From the NCBI GenBank assembly GCA_964007475.1, contig OZ023273.1, forward strand, positions 63,808,108-63,872,107: a stretch of DNA of 64,000 bases, read 5' to 3'. This stretch comes from Hybos culiciformis. Lineage: Eukaryota; Arthropoda; Insecta; Diptera; Hybotidae. Made by a program: the position numbers and the translations under genes. Below the pieces are notes generated by a model. The model searched no databases. It saw nothing but the letters and a program-made list of their open reading frames with translations, and was not told the DNA's origin. Below, in pieces: positions 11,101 to 24,819 of this stretch; position 1 is the stretch's first letter; every line of letters starts with the position of its first letter.

Positions 11101-13964
11101 ATGGAAATAACATCAGAATTTTGCCGAATATGCTTAAAATATGCACCAATGTTCGACGATTCAAATTGCTTGCAATCATTTTCAATGTAAACAAAAATTT
11201 ATATTTTCTTTCAATCAAGGCTCTTAAAGTTAACATTTTTTTTTCATTATGGCCGTGGAATTGTAATTTTTGTCATAGAAACAAATTTTTTTATTTACTA
11301 ATAATCATGAAAAAAATTAGAATAGTTATTGGCAATTATAGAATAGTTTCAAAGTTATTTAAAAACTACATTCCTATAACTTAGGTTCTCCTACCGAAAA
11401 GAAACATGGCTAGGATCGATTAAGAAATTGTTTTGTTTTTTTTTTTCAATTTATTAAAATTATCTTTAATAGATATCTAATTCCTACCTAACGTTGATAA
11501 TTTTATGTAAAACTTTTCATATACCTAAAAGTAAGTAGGTATAAGGCAAGGTATTCTATTTCTTCCTTACACAATATCGGTAAAGTTGAAATCCGGCCTA
11601 ATAATTAGAAAGCCTTGCTATTTTAAAATTTCTATACTTAAGTATCTAATACTTACTTTTTTTTAGATACAAAAAAGATCACAATAATTTAACATTTGCA
11701 GATAAAATTCATATTTTAACAATAATTAAAGTAAGTAAAAATTTTTTTGCTTAACATATAAAAAGCTGTATAGGTATACAATGTACATAAAGCTGATCTC
11801 CCACCCAACTAACTAGGCACCCTGTATGTATCTTCTATCTACATTCTACAATGCCACTACTAGTTAATGATGATAAAATAAAGAAAAAAAGATTGTGGGT
11901 GGTTTTTTTTATTAAATTATCTTCTTTCGTCATTTATCTTGTCTTCAAATTTCACTTATTTTTATCTTCTCGATTTTTCATTGCCATTATATGTCAAAAA
12001 TAGAATGATTTTCATTTAAGAACGCTGTAGAGTATTTTTGCTATTTGATTTTTTATCTTATTTCTATTACTTTTAGATTCCAAGGAGTATTCCTCTGGCC
12101 AAACGAATATGTACTACTTGTAGTGAGGATCTGAATTCAGCTTTTAAATTGATTAAAAAATGTGAAGAAAGTGATTTAATATTACAAAAGTTTATTCAGA
12201 AAAATTCAGATTGTAACAAATTTTTACAATTAAAATTAAATAGAATTAATTGTGAGGAGAATGATACAGAAAATGATCTTGAAAATTATAATAATGATTC
12301 TGAAGGAAAAACAAATTTAGAATATGATAGAATTACTTCTGATTGTGAAAAAATATCTGTATATTATGAAAATAGTAGTTTAAATGAAAGTCTATCTGCA
12401 AACTGTAATAATAGCTCGAATGATAATGTAAGCCCATGTCAAACTTCAGATTTCAATGAAAATGAAATAAAAAATGATTTATTAATGGAAAATTTAGAAG
12501 GTAAAAGGCTGCTAATGATTTATTAAGCTCTACTGGTGGTTTTATTCTAATTTGATTTATTATAATTTTTTTATCTTCAATTTCCATTAAATTTCTAAAA
12601 AAATTTAGTAGAAACCTTCTTGAAACTTATTGAACTTATAAATATTCTATAAAAAACAATAAATTATTTTTGAATAAATATATCTAACTGAATACGAAAC
12701 TTATTTTTAGATATTAAGCCGGTAGATAAAAAATGTCAATTTATCAGAAAAAGGAAATGTACTTACAAAAATATGCCATTGGTTGACGAGTCTTCTATTA
12801 CAAGTGATAATGATGACGACTTCGAAATTGATAACGAAAGTGAAAGCTCTAGTGATGATTGGAACAGTGAAATTAAAAAAAATGAGAACATCAAATTGTC
12901 TGAAAGGAAAAAAATATTTAAAATTGTAATGAATAAAAATATTCCACAAAATGTCATTAGACTTGATAATCAGAATGATATTGCAAAAGGAAATTCACCA
13001 TTGCCTGGACTTAAAAGACAAAAAACTTTTTCTTCAGATCAATGTCATCAAAACGATAGAAAAGAAGAAAATTCTTTATCTAACAGAAAAGCAAAAATAA
13101 AAAAAAACAAAATTATTCGTCTCATTTCGACTCAAGAAAGGTTGAAAAGAAACAGAAAAATAGTGAGACTATCTGAAAAAAATTCAATTGTGTGTGAAAT
13201 TTGCGGTAAGTATTTAAACCTCAAAATCCTTTGTAGATTCATACCGTCCAATGATTTATTAGTGTTTTTTATTTTTTTATTTATTTGCTTATGCTCTTAG
13301 GGAAAATTTATCAAAGATACGATATGTTGCGGGGTCATATGAAATGGCATGAAAATAATGATCAAGATTTTGTTTGTGATATATGCGGAAAAAATTTCGA
13401 GTTACCTGATTATTTGAAAGGCCACCGCAAAATTCATTTTAATCGTCCCTGCCCATTTAAATGTGAGGTAAGATGAAATTATTTTAAATAGTAAGTACAA
13501 ACGTTACAAGAGCTCATATTTAATTGATTCCAATATTCTATTCTTTTTCTTAAGAAATGTTTTGTGGTCTTCAAAATACGTTTTCAATGAACCAATTTTT
13601 TACAAGAAATTAAATTTTTTTATTTTAGATTTGTTCTGCAGCATTTTATCATGAAAGTAAACTTAAAGAACATATGAAAACTCGCCATTCTGATGAAAGA
13701 TTGAAATGTCCTCAATGTGATATTACTGTTAAACATCGGGCCTCACTGAAACGTCACATATTTAAACACACCGAATTAAAACCATTCGCGTGTATCGATT
13801 GTTCAAAAGAATTTAGGAATATGCCTGGCTTAAAGCAGCATTTAACGAGCAAATTCCATGCAAGTAAAGAAATTCAACCTATGGTGCGTATCAAAGGAGT
13901 AACTCAGCAATATGAACCAATAGTTCCGAAGAAGAGAAAGCTATTGGTTGTAGATACGAACTAA
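11101..13964 (+). CDS. ZAD-C2H2 zinc-finger protein, copy 1
   Basis: Six exons join cleanly: 11101-11186, 11667-11730, 12077-12500, 12711-13205, 13301-13467 and 13629-13964. They give 523 residues. The N-terminus is a ZAD domain, a four-cysteine zinc fold used for dimerisation in arthropod zinc-finger proteins. C8-x2-C11 is followed by the second pair C62-x2-C65 in KRICTTC. A long Asn-, Asp-, Glu- and Ser-rich linker with a basic stretch follows. Five C2H2 fingers fill the C-terminal third, starting at CEICGKIYQRY: C-x2-C-x12-H-x3-5-H, with linkers such as HTELKPF. It ends in a basic tail, KKRK. It probably acts in the nucleus as a DNA-binding transcriptional regulator, but its targets cannot be read from the sequence. 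The next gene is its tandem paralogue. ZAD genes commonly cluster in insect genomes. Confidence 0.9.
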
Positions 13965-14759
13965 ATGAAATTTTTCTTTTCTCTGGAATCGAGAGAAAGT
14001 AATAAACATTTATTTTATTTTGAAAAACTGTAGGTTATTGTTTGTTATAAATTAAATAAAACTTGAAGATTCTGTAAATAAAATCTGAAATATTATGTAT
14101 TTAATTAAAGAAGAAATATTATTTTGTTTTTAATAAGAACTATAATAATGAGCAATTTTAGTTCTCAAAATAGTTGTATTTCAACTACTTAGGTAAGCAA
14201 CTATCCAATTTGAATATTTGGTTAATCTACCTTAATTATAATAATTGAATGAAATGAAATCAATGTGATTACATAAAATATTATTACAGATCTAAATGAA
14301 AATGGTTCTAAAAAAAAACCAATAACTAATTAGTTTTTTTTATAATACATTTAATAAAACTAATCATTTAATAAAACTAATCATGTACTCCTTTGAATTT
14401 ATCTCGATATAATTCTTTATCCATTTTCAATTCCCACTTCGAGGATCTATAAAATATTTTCTTTTAATAATTTGTTAGTGAAATTTTGTTCTCAGAGAGG
14501 TCGTGATAACATGCATTTATTTATGTTGACAGAAAAACAGTGACAGCTAAAATTAAAAATTCATATTTTCAAGAGATTGCAATGCAAATGCAGTGTTTAT
14601 TTATTTAATATTTTCTTATTTTTTATATAAAAATTTATAAAATTGGCTTGGCGGCACTGAGAATAGAAAATTAATAAAAATCTAATTTATTAATTTATAA
14701 AAAATAATTAATTAATTGAAAACAAATAATCTTTAGGTTAGAGGAGAAGAGAAGTCAAC
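13965..14759. other. Spacer between the two ZAD genes
   Basis: It holds the 3' UTR of copy 1 (an AATAAA hexamer lies within 40 bases of the stop, at about 14000) and the promoter of copy 2. A 17-base direct repeat (TAATAAAACTAATCATT) lies near 14352. No gene is visible. Confidence 0.5.
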
Positions 14760-17700
14760 ATGGAAATAATAACATCAGAATTTTGTCGGATTTGCTTAAA
14801 AAATGCTCCAATGTTTGACGATTCAAATTTTTTGCAGTCATTTTCAATGTAAATTATTTGATTTTCAAGAATTATTTTTTTAATAAATAATTTTTTTGAT
14901 GTGGTTTTATTCTTTTTTAGATATAAAAAGGATAATAATAATTTAACATTTGCGGATAAAATTCAGATTTTAACAAAAATTCATGTAAGTATAGATAGTA
15001 TACCTAGGTATAAGTAATTAATTTTTTTTTTAATTTAACTTTTTCACTCCAGTTGAAAGGAATTCAAAGAGTTTTTCGATCCTTGGCTTATGTATAAATA
15101 TGTAGGTATTATTGTATACCTACCTATAATAAAATCAATTATAAAAAGATGAACAGATATACCTGCCTGGTACTACTGATTTGCTCCAAATTAAAAAAAA
15201 TTGCAAGGCATGCTGAAAAAACCAGCTGGATTGAAACATGCTGAATTGTTGTTATCCTCAATTTTCACGTTATATATCTAGGCCTGCAATATTATATTTC
15301 TTGGTACTTACGAACTAGTTCTGTGGCCACAAGGTATAACCGCTTAAGTCGAGTTAGGCGGTTATGATTTCATTATTTTCAACTGTTGGTCATATGATTC
15401 CACGCCTCATATTTAACTTTTAAAAGCTTAAAATGGTTTTAAAATTCTACAATTTTCTCAAATTATGTTCCATTTATCATTATTATTCGATTTCAGGAAA
15501 GGATTTTAAACTTTAAACTGCTCTATAGAAAAGTAGCGATTATGCCTTGTGGCCACTGAGTTATAGGTATAAATAAGTATGTATCTATCTACTTTATTTT
15601 GGTCTCTTAAAGATTACAAAATGAATTTATTTCCTTTAGATAAAATTTCTATATCAATATTTTTAAAGCCTCAAATTTTAAACACTTTAATAATTTTTTT
15701 ATCCATTACATTTAGATTCCAAGAAGCATTCCTCTGGCCAAACGAATATGCAATCCTTGTAGTGAAATCTTGAATTCAGCTTATAATTTGATCAAGAAAT
15801 GTGAAGAAAGTGATTTGATTTTACAAAAATTTATTGAGAAAGATTCAAATTTACAAAATGAATACAAACAATCGTTGAGAAAAATTGAAATAAATGATAT
15901 TAAAATTGAATGTGCAGTTTTGCCGGAAGCAGAACTAGCAGATAATAATGGAAAGGATTATTACAGAGAGCTCGAAAATAAAGTCATTCATGAGGATAAC
16001 GATTTTAATGACAGTAATGTCAGTTCTCCAGATGTAACATTGGGTGAATTAAAAAAAGGTGAACACGAATTATTTTTTATCTACATAATTTTTTTTATTT
16101 ATATAATTCTTTTCCCGTTGGTTAAAAAAAAGTTTTAACATTTTTCAATATTTTAAATAAACGAGACCTTTGAAATTAGAAATAACTTTAAAGAATAATA
16201 TTATCAAATTTATTATAAAACATATTTTCAAAGAAAATCTTTCTTCATTTAATTTTTAATAGACACGAAAAGAACCATTCAAAAAAAATTACCATCTGTC
16301 AGGAAAAGAAGATCTGCGTACAAAAGATCGGAATCATATGATGAGTCCGATTTTAATGATTGTGATAATGACATCGACTATCAAATTAAGAATGAAGAGA
16401 GTGAAACCACTTCTGATGATGACATAGAATATGGTATAACAAAAAGGAAAAACAATATTGGAATTAAAAGTAAAAAAACAGAAAATTTGTACTCTAAGAA
16501 TAAACTGAAAGGTGGTCGAAAAATAAAATTAGTAGTAGGCCTTAAATCAATTAAGAATGAAAAAAATGAAATTGCATGTGAAAAAGATGAAAAAATTACT
16601 GATAACCAAATTGCTAGTGCTAGTGACAGGGGAAGTAGTTCAACAAAAAAGAAAGTTAGTTTGAAAAAACTTACAACTATTCGTTTAATTTCAAGTGCCA
16701 AAAGTAAAAAAGTCCAAGTCAGAAAGAGAATGAGAAAGCTTGTGATTAAATCAGAAGGGGAAAAGCCATCTATTATTTGTGACATTTGTGGTAAGTGTTT
16801 TTGTTATCTAAAACTTTGTGTTTTCTGTTCTACATATTGAAAGATATTACCATCAATAAAAATTAAATTTTTGTTGAAGATAAGAAAGTATAAAACACAC
16901 TACTTGCAAAACGAAGTGACGTCAACGTAAACAAGATTGATCAAAATGTATCTTTTTTTTATTCCAAGGAAAAGTTTATCACAACAGCGACACTATGAGA
17001 GGACATATGAAATGGCATGAAAATAATGAAGAAAATTTTACCTGCGATGTTTGTGGTAAAGGCTTTGAAACACCAGGTTATTTAAGAAGCCATAGGAGAA
17101 ATCATTTTAAACGACCCTGCCCATATAAATGCGAGGTAATTCAGCATTATTATGTTTTAATTCTTTTTATTATTTATTATTATAACAAAGAAACTGTTGT
17201 ATTCTAATTTATTTTATTGTCCTTTATAATTATATCGAAGTGTGTAATTTGTGGCTTCATCTTAAGCTAAATTAATACCTATTTTCATTTTTGAATATTG
17301 ATAAATGCTATAAAAATAAAAATATATTAATCCATTATTATTTAAATATACTTAATCTATTGGGAATTTTGTTTAGTGTTACATAATATAATGCTAAATT
17401 TATTTTTCTTTCATTTAGAAATGTCCAAAATCATTTTATCATCCAAACAAATTAAGAGCGCACATGAAATATCACCACACTGATGACAGACTGCAATGCC
17501 CTCATTGCGACATTACTGTGAAATATCCAAGTTCACTAAGACGTCACGTTTTTAAGCACACTGAGTTGAAGCTTTTTGAATGCATAGATTGTTCAAAGAT
17601 GTTCCGATCTATGTCAAATTTAACCCAACATTTAACAAGCAAATTTCATACAAGTAAGGAAATTCAACCTATGGTGCGCATAAAAGGAATTACACAACAA

Positions 17701-17952
17701 TACGTTCAGCCAACGATGGTAAGAAAAAAGTTAAGGGACTTAGATGAAGGAGATGAGCCCACTAATAAAGTAGTTACACCGGATTGTGAAGAAAATTTTG
17801 AAGAATCAGATAAAAAGGCAATTTCAGATGTCAATCAGGAACAACAACCAAGTGAAACCGATACATATGAATATTCTGGAAATCAAATGTCGCCAAACTA
17901 TTTAGTAAATAACTTTGTTCAAGTTCAATATTCAAAACAAGAAAGATATTAA
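14760..17952 (+). CDS. ZAD-C2H2 zinc-finger protein, copy 2
   Basis: Six exons, 14760-14848, 14921-14984, 15716-16058, 16263-16790, 16969-17135 and 17419-17952, give 574 residues. Intron positions and phases match copy 1 exactly, so the pair arose by tandem duplication. The ZAD has C-x2-C in FCRICL and again in KRICNPC. A Ser-, Asp- and Lys-rich linker with basic clusters (KRKN, KKRK-like) is followed by five C2H2 fingers beginning CDICGKVYHNS. The ZAD and the segment after the last finger (KEIQPMVRIKG) are almost identical in the two copies. The linkers are strongly diverged, and so are several DNA-contact positions of the fingers. Copy 2 also has a longer acidic, Gln-containing C-terminal tail. 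Intron 2 carries a short inverted-repeat transposon. It is probably a nuclear DNA-binding factor with different specificity from copy 1. Confidence 0.9.
15321..15558. mobile_element. Short inverted-repeat transposon (MITE) in intron 2 of ZAD copy 2
   Basis: The left end reads CTGTGGCCACAAGGTATAAC and the right end is its inverted near-copy, ...GATTATGCCTTGTGGCCACTG. The terminal repeats are about 24 bases with few mismatches, and the element is 238 bases. The bases AGTT lie immediately outside both ends, which could be a 4-base target duplication; an 8-base duplication is not visible. There is no coding capacity. Copy 1 lacks it, so it entered after the gene duplication or was lost there. Confidence 0.75.
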
Positions 17953-20900
17953 AATAAGTTTTAATAATCGTCATATTTTTTATTGCTGATTAAAACTTTA
18001 CTTAGGGCGACGAAAAAGACTTAACGCACTGCAATGTTAAATTTAAAAAGAAGTGAGAATGCTTTTTCTGTCCATCTCCGATCTATCTTACTTTAATATT
18101 TTATTCTAATGTCTTTAGCTTACTGTTTAGATAAAAGTCTAAGAACCATTTCCTTTGCGCCTCATTCACAATTACAGTTTTCTTAATTACATATTTCATT
18201 AATTTTATTGTAAATAGTTTTAAATGTTTTTAATTTTTATATTGTTTAGATTCCATAAAATAAATTTATCTTCATGTACATTAGGAATCGCCAATTTGCG
18301 AGAATTGTAAATAGTTTACAGGTTAGTTGATTTTTGAGCGTGTTTTGTCGAAAAAATAAGAAATGAAGAAAGAGAACAAAAAAATATATTTTAAAGATAG
18401 CTCAGAGCGATTAATGATTTTCACAATTTTGATAGGCATTTCTTGCACATTGTGTTATAGAAAAATTATGTAAAAAGCTGGAAAACTCAGTTTAGTTTTT
18501 TTTTTTTGAAGTTTTACATAATGAGCCCCCAAGAAAAAAAAATGAAAAAGCATTGAATAAAGATTTTCCCATTCTCTTAAGTTAAGAAGAGGGTCACATC
18601 AATAGCTATAAAATAAACCTTGAAGTGACGCTATACGTTATATAAGATCCAATGTTTGACTGGAAAATTATGTTGCAACTTTTGTAGAAACTTTGGTCTT
18701 TCTAAGGGTACAAACGCCATTATTATTGTGATTTTTATACGCTCATTATAACTCAATTTCTCATCAATTATAAGACCCATACTTAATTGAAGAGTTCGAT
18801 AGTATTAATTGTCATTAAATTTAATTAGAAATAATGAAATGTCGTGTTGGATACTAAATGTTTTTTTGCACGAAGGTCTAACAAGATCTTAAAACCTATT
18901 AAACATGTTGAATATCTTTAATATTGTATTTTTAAAATAATAGATTTTTAATAGCCCATTCAGCAAATAGTTATTTGATGTATACTGTATGCAAAATTAA
19001 ATGGACGTACCAGTACGTCCATTTTATGATACAAAAATTTAAAACCAATTTTAGTACGCAATGCGAATGCGGCATATTTTCTATATTTGGTTTAATTATA
19101 TGTATATGCAATTATTTGGTTTTTTCACAATCAATCAAAATTCGATTGTTGCATATTTACGAAACAACTTACGTTATATCTTCCTTTTCTATTTGTATTT
19201 TCAATTAACCATTTTGTTAAAAGTTATCAAGCAAATTGAATGGAATAACATGATCGTTTCGCTATTAACACTTTACGACACTTCGTCTTAGGTGCTTAGA
19301 ATAACACTGTGTGACATTCGAAAATAAAAAAAAATCTTAAATATATTAAATTAAACCAACTCAGACTGCTTGACGCCTGATTTCTTTGTTGCTATGAAAT
19401 TTAGTCTTCTTTTTTAAATATGTATATATGTATGTAATTATTATTTATTATTGACAAATATACTAAAAAATATATATATTATAATTTGTTTGAACAAAAT
19501 AAAAATCATATGATTTTATTTAAAAAAAAACTAGTTTTGACTAACTTTTTTTTATTACATTTCTTAAAAATTTGATAAATTTCGAATATACAAACATTTT
19601 CTTGCGAGGGGTTAGAAGTTAAAACTTTTGTATGAACAAAAAATATTTTTTTAGTAGTTTCATACAATTGTAGTTATAATATAATGATTCTTTTGACACA
19701 AAAACAAATTTTTTATATCCGGATGAATTCTAATGAAGCGTTATGGTATTAAATGCTTATCTTTTTTCTTATTAAATACTATTGGGGGGGGGTTTTGAAC
19801 CACCAACTTTGATTTTAAGTGGGTTTTTGATGTTAATATGTCGAAATATTAATATCCATTCCATAATAATTAAAGAAATATTATGATTGTATTTAAGTTA
19901 AATAAAGCTCAATTATTATAATAGAGTCATAATAGGTATTACAACTGTTAACATTATATAATAGAAAAAAAATTTAAGAATAAAATTTTTTTATTTCCAG
20001 GCAGGTAACAAGCAGTCACAAGTAGTTGAATTTAAAAAGAAAATTATATAACTAAAATAATTAAATATAATATGTTTTTATTAACATCAAATTATTATTA
20101 TTTTTTTCTCAAGGATTTTATTAGATTTACATACATACACATAACATAGAAGGATTTACATTTAAACTTTTCCTCATTCATATTATAAAAAAAAATAAAT
20201 ATGTTAAAAAAAAAAAATTATATCGATTACATATTGATATTTTGAACCCAAAAAGTTTCCTAACTACTAAAAAATTTACAATAAAGATTTATCTAAAATC
20301 AAGTACCTATCTATATTTACATCGATTACTGTTAAAAGAAAATTTTGAATTTTTGAAATTAATTGTAAATTATGTGATCATAAAACTTAATTAATTAATG
20401 AATGTAAACAAAAAAAAATTAATAAAGAAAATTTTATTAAAACAAGAATAAACCAAGTCATTGCATGATCAGTTTTTATGAAATCATCAACAAAAATCTT
20501 ATTTAATTCGACAATAATTATTTATTTATTTATTAGACATACAAAATCAGAAATGTATAATAATTTAACAATATTATATATTTTTTATTCTTATTATAGT
20601 ATCTTATAGTAGTGTTGCTACATAATAGAAAATTTATAATGTTTTTTTATGTATTTTTTTTTGACTGTATGACTATGAAACTTGATTTTCTTGTATTAGT
20701 CTTTATTTTATTCCAAATTTGAAGTCAACGATATAAAATGTGTTTTTCATTGATATTTGTTTCCAATTCATCTTTTAATAATAATAATTTAGAAAATATT
20801 TTATTTCTCAAGGAAAAATATAAAGCATATCGATGACCCCAAAATAAAAGTTTATGTTGAACACATACATAATGTATTTTTGAATATGAACATCTATATA

Positions 20901-23574
20901 TCTAGCATCTAGAATTAATAAAAGTTTATGCATATTTTTGTACCTAATCTAGTTCTAGAAAAATATATGAATTATTAATATATTTTGAAAACATGATTAA
21001 TTAAATTTTTAACTACATATATGAAAGTTTTAAATTCTGCTATGAGCTGGTGCCTAGACTTTGTAACTGCACCTGTTTTCATGCTATTTTCAATTATTTA
21101 ATTTATGTTTTTTTTCTCTTATGTTGTCAGCAAAATTAATTGTGATTGTTTAATGAGCGTTATATTGAAAAAAAAAAATAAATAGTTATGTTTTTTTCTG
21201 AACTTTAAATATTAGAAAAAAAATGTCTTGATCTCCACGGACATTTTTGGAAATTTTGAAAGCAATATTTAAGATATTGTAACTCTTAACTGTAATTTGA
21301 TCTTAAAGGATGTCAAAATTCTGAATGTAATTTTTAGATATTTAGGAATATTTTGAATATGAATGTCTAATTTATTTGCATACATGTATTTAAACTAAAA
21401 GTTGTCATTTTTCCAATATTGATTTCAAATACATACTATATAAATTTATCAACTTTTCATCAATAAAATGATAATTAATAATGATAATGTTGTTAACTTT
21501 TATGGCAAAAAGTTTACAATCTATATGCATAAATAATTTTTATTTATTAATAAATGAAAATTTGATTGCCATAAATTTTGAAAAAAAAAAAAATATATAT
21601 ATATACATTACTTACATTATATATATATAGAAGACGTAGGCTACAGAAAAGGTCATTTTTGTATTTATTTTAATTTTTAAAACTTGCATAAATTAATTCA
21701 TAATGTACATTATATATATATATATCTGCAATTAACAATTAACACAAATATAGTTATGAACATTTATGTAAGAATAACACTTTAGAATTATAATAAATAA
21801 TGAAAAATAATTTTGGTACCTGTAAATAACAAGTATTTCTTATCGTATCGTATTCTTTCAAAATATTCCAATGACAAATTGAAAAAATGATGAACTAAAA
21901 ATATTAAGCAACATTATGTACACATGTATTATCTAATTTGTTAAGAATTTTTTAAACGATACATATACAAACGTTATGTGTGCATTCAGGTATACAGCTT
22001 ACGTTATATTATACAACTATATATTGAAAATAGTAAGTATGTACATTAAATGTTTCTTGTGACAAATTTTCAATTCTATTAAAAAGTATAATAATATAGA
22101 ATCTGATCAGCATTCCGAAACATTTTTACCTACATAAATATTGTAATTTATCAAAACTAATAAAAAATGTTTATAGACCAGTAGATGGGAATTTATTATT
22201 TTATGCCATAAGTTTAGGTGCAGTGCAGTATTTAAGATTATTTAATTCTATTATTTTTTTTACAATTATTTATAATTGAGTAACGCAACACAAATATTTT
22301 TTTATTTCAGAACCAAAGTATATATATTTTATCGCCTGCGAAATTTGTAGAATGAATAAATATTAAATCCATTTTTTGTAGCCCGTCAGAAAACGTAAAA
22401 ACATTCAAGTAAAAGTAAAGAAAAAATCATATGAAAATTTTTGATTTCATCGATTTTATAATGTTCTTTATTGCTGAATTTAATGAGTTGGGCAGATCTA
22501 GATATATAAAAAAAACAATAAATTCTTTCATCTTTTAAATATGATATCAAACTCAAAATCGATAAAAAATAAACTTACTCATTGAGCAAATTTCGTGGTC
22601 GACATGAATTTAAAAAGTGCTGATCAAAATTTTTATAATCACTTTAAGTATTATAAAAAAACTGAATTATTTTTATCTATTGATGACTGACTAGTTAAGT
22701 TTTCTTCAGTTGATAAAAAATTGGGTTTTTTTTTATTTTCCAACTAAAACAGACCGAAAACATCTTTCGTGTATTAATTATTATGACGTATAATCAAAAC
22801 AGTTTCTATTTTGGTACGTAGGTGTTTTGGATAAAAAAGATTTTTTTAACTAGGTTATGTTTTCATTTACACTATTGATTTTGATTGACATTGTCAAGCT
22901 AACTATTTCAAAATATTTTGGGAACAAAAAGAATCTTGTGGTTTTCATATTTTTCCGGAGAAAATTCTTTAGCAAGACATGGGAATATCTTCCTCGGCCA
23001 ATCATGGCACCCATAACATCATTACATTTACATACCATATAATGGCGGTGTCTGTAAATGGGATTTCGTTGAAATTGATTTAAAATACAAATTCATTTAA
23101 TTTGATTCGAATCGCTTTGTATACTATACTAACCCATTCTTTAATACAGTTTTTATATAACTTATTAACTTAAATAACTCCATATAAATATTGTATAATG
23201 TTAAGAAAAAAAAATTCAAATAAATTTCTAATATTTTTTTTTTCAAATATTTTTGGCATGGAAAGTTTTTATTCTGCAATTCAGATCACTTTATGTGGGT
23301 AGTAATATTTTAATCTTTACAACCATAAACTTAAAAGCTTTTGTTGAAAACATATTTTTTTTAATTGTTATATTAATTCCCAACTTAATCAAACTTTAAA
23401 AGTTGATTTACCGTTGAATTACCAATTATGTCAGTTTGGATAAAATGAACATTGAATTACATTATTGTAGAGAGAGAGAAACAAAGCAACAAAACACGAA
23501 AATAATTTTATGAAAGTTTTGAAATTTATTGAACATTATGTGCATAATTATGTACATACAAACATGTATCTGAT
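17953..23574. other. Gene-free AT-rich intergenic region
   Basis: The first few hundred bases should be the 3' UTR of ZAD copy 2. The rest is AT-rich with poly-A/T and TA microsatellites (around 21593-21612 and 21710-21726), and a short perfect hairpin at 18999-19024. Short open frames here show no domain and no codon bias that I can trust. Confidence 0.45.
18999..19024. repeat. Perfect 12-bp inverted repeat (hairpin)
   Basis: AAATGGACGTAC, a 2-base loop, then its exact inverted copy. Such a compact, GC-containing palindrome stands out in this AT-rich stretch. It could be a protein-binding palindrome or a chance hairpin. It is not followed by a U-tract typical of a terminator, which would not apply in an insect anyway. 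Confidence 0.6.
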
Positions 23575-24819
23575 TCTATAATGCTAGAACAAACAAAATC
23601 TTTAAAAAAATATATAGCATCAGGTTACAACAGAATGTCCCCAAAAGACTTGAAGTCCTTGTCAGAGAGTAAACTATACGAACTTACAAAATTATTTAAT
23701 AAATCTTTAGATAACAGGATTTTTCCAAACAAGCTAAAACTAGCAAAAGTCACCCCATTACACAAAGGAGGTTCAAAGCAAGACTTAAATAATTATAGAG
23801 GAATCTCAGTACTACCAGTAATATCAAAAATATTTGAAAGATTAATGTATAATCAATTTGGGAACATTGCACGAATAATAATATTCTAAATAAAAATCAA
23901 TTCGGTTTCATTCCTTCTTCGAGCACAACTTCAGCCTGATGATAAATACGGTACAAACGTCACTTTCTAAAGTCAAAATAACGGCGGTTGTAGCGATTGA
24001 TTTACAACAAAAGGCATTCGATTCATTAGATCACGAAATGGCTTTTCAAATGAATCCGTGCAGTTAATTTGTAGCTATCTCTCTAACAGGAAGCAGTTTG
24101 TTCAGATTGATGAACATAAAAGCAACCTTCTAACTTTGCAAAGAGGTATTCCCCAAGGATCAATATTGGGACCTCTGGTTTTTGTTATTTAGGTGAACGA
24201 AATATTTGATCTCCCTCTAAGAGGAAGACCCTGCTAATTTTCAGTGAGAACAATTTCAATGAATTGTTTCAATCAATGCAGACTGATTTAACCACTCTCC
24301 ATAATTTTTTTGAAGAAAATAAACTCAAAGTCAAAAAAAATTAAACTGTATGTAGCAGCTCTATATAGGGAAAGTAATACTCTACCAAAAAACACACAGT
24401 TAATTTATCTTAATTCTATTTGGTCGTCCTGTCCTGCTTATAGAATCAGAGAGCTTAAAGTGCTACAGAATAAAGATTTAAAAGCCGTAAACAATTTACT
24501 CATATTAACTCCCTCAAACTCTTTATACAGTGAAAAAATTCTCCCTTTAGAAATGTTAAGAATTTTCGAGGTAGCTTTGCTGTGTTATAAATTAGTAAAC
24601 AAAATAATAAAATCTGGTATAATATTATCCGAAGTTTGCAAACACATTCGCATCGCACAAGAAATACTCACAACCTCTCAACTTTATACTTTTATCATTC
24701 GACCTCACTCTTTTTCGCAACTCAGTATGTACAATCAAATACCTTCAGAAATAAGATCAATTGAGAACATTACGTCTTTCAAGTTTTCGCTGAAACGTTT
24801 TTTAATGAACAGTTCCTAA
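23575..24819 (+). pseudogene. Decayed non-LTR retrotransposon reverse transcriptase
   Basis: The segment reads as a broken ORF2 of a LINE-type element, probably of the jockey/CR1 kind. The first open piece (23581-23889) has the RT start, VTPLHKGGSKQDLNNYRGIS and LPVISKIFERLMYNQF. After a frameshift, NKNQFGF continues near 23893. Motif A-like AFDSLDHEM follows at about 24018, and motif B-like RGIPQGSILGPLVF at about 24142-24185. The YADD motif C is missing, with stops around 24190-24240. The last open piece (24310-24819) resembles the C-terminal region, with LKVLQNKDLKAVNNL and SFKFSLKRFL. Multiple frameshifts, stops and deletions mean it is dead. The 5' UTR and ORF1 are not visible. The group assignment is by eye only. 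Confidence 0.85.
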
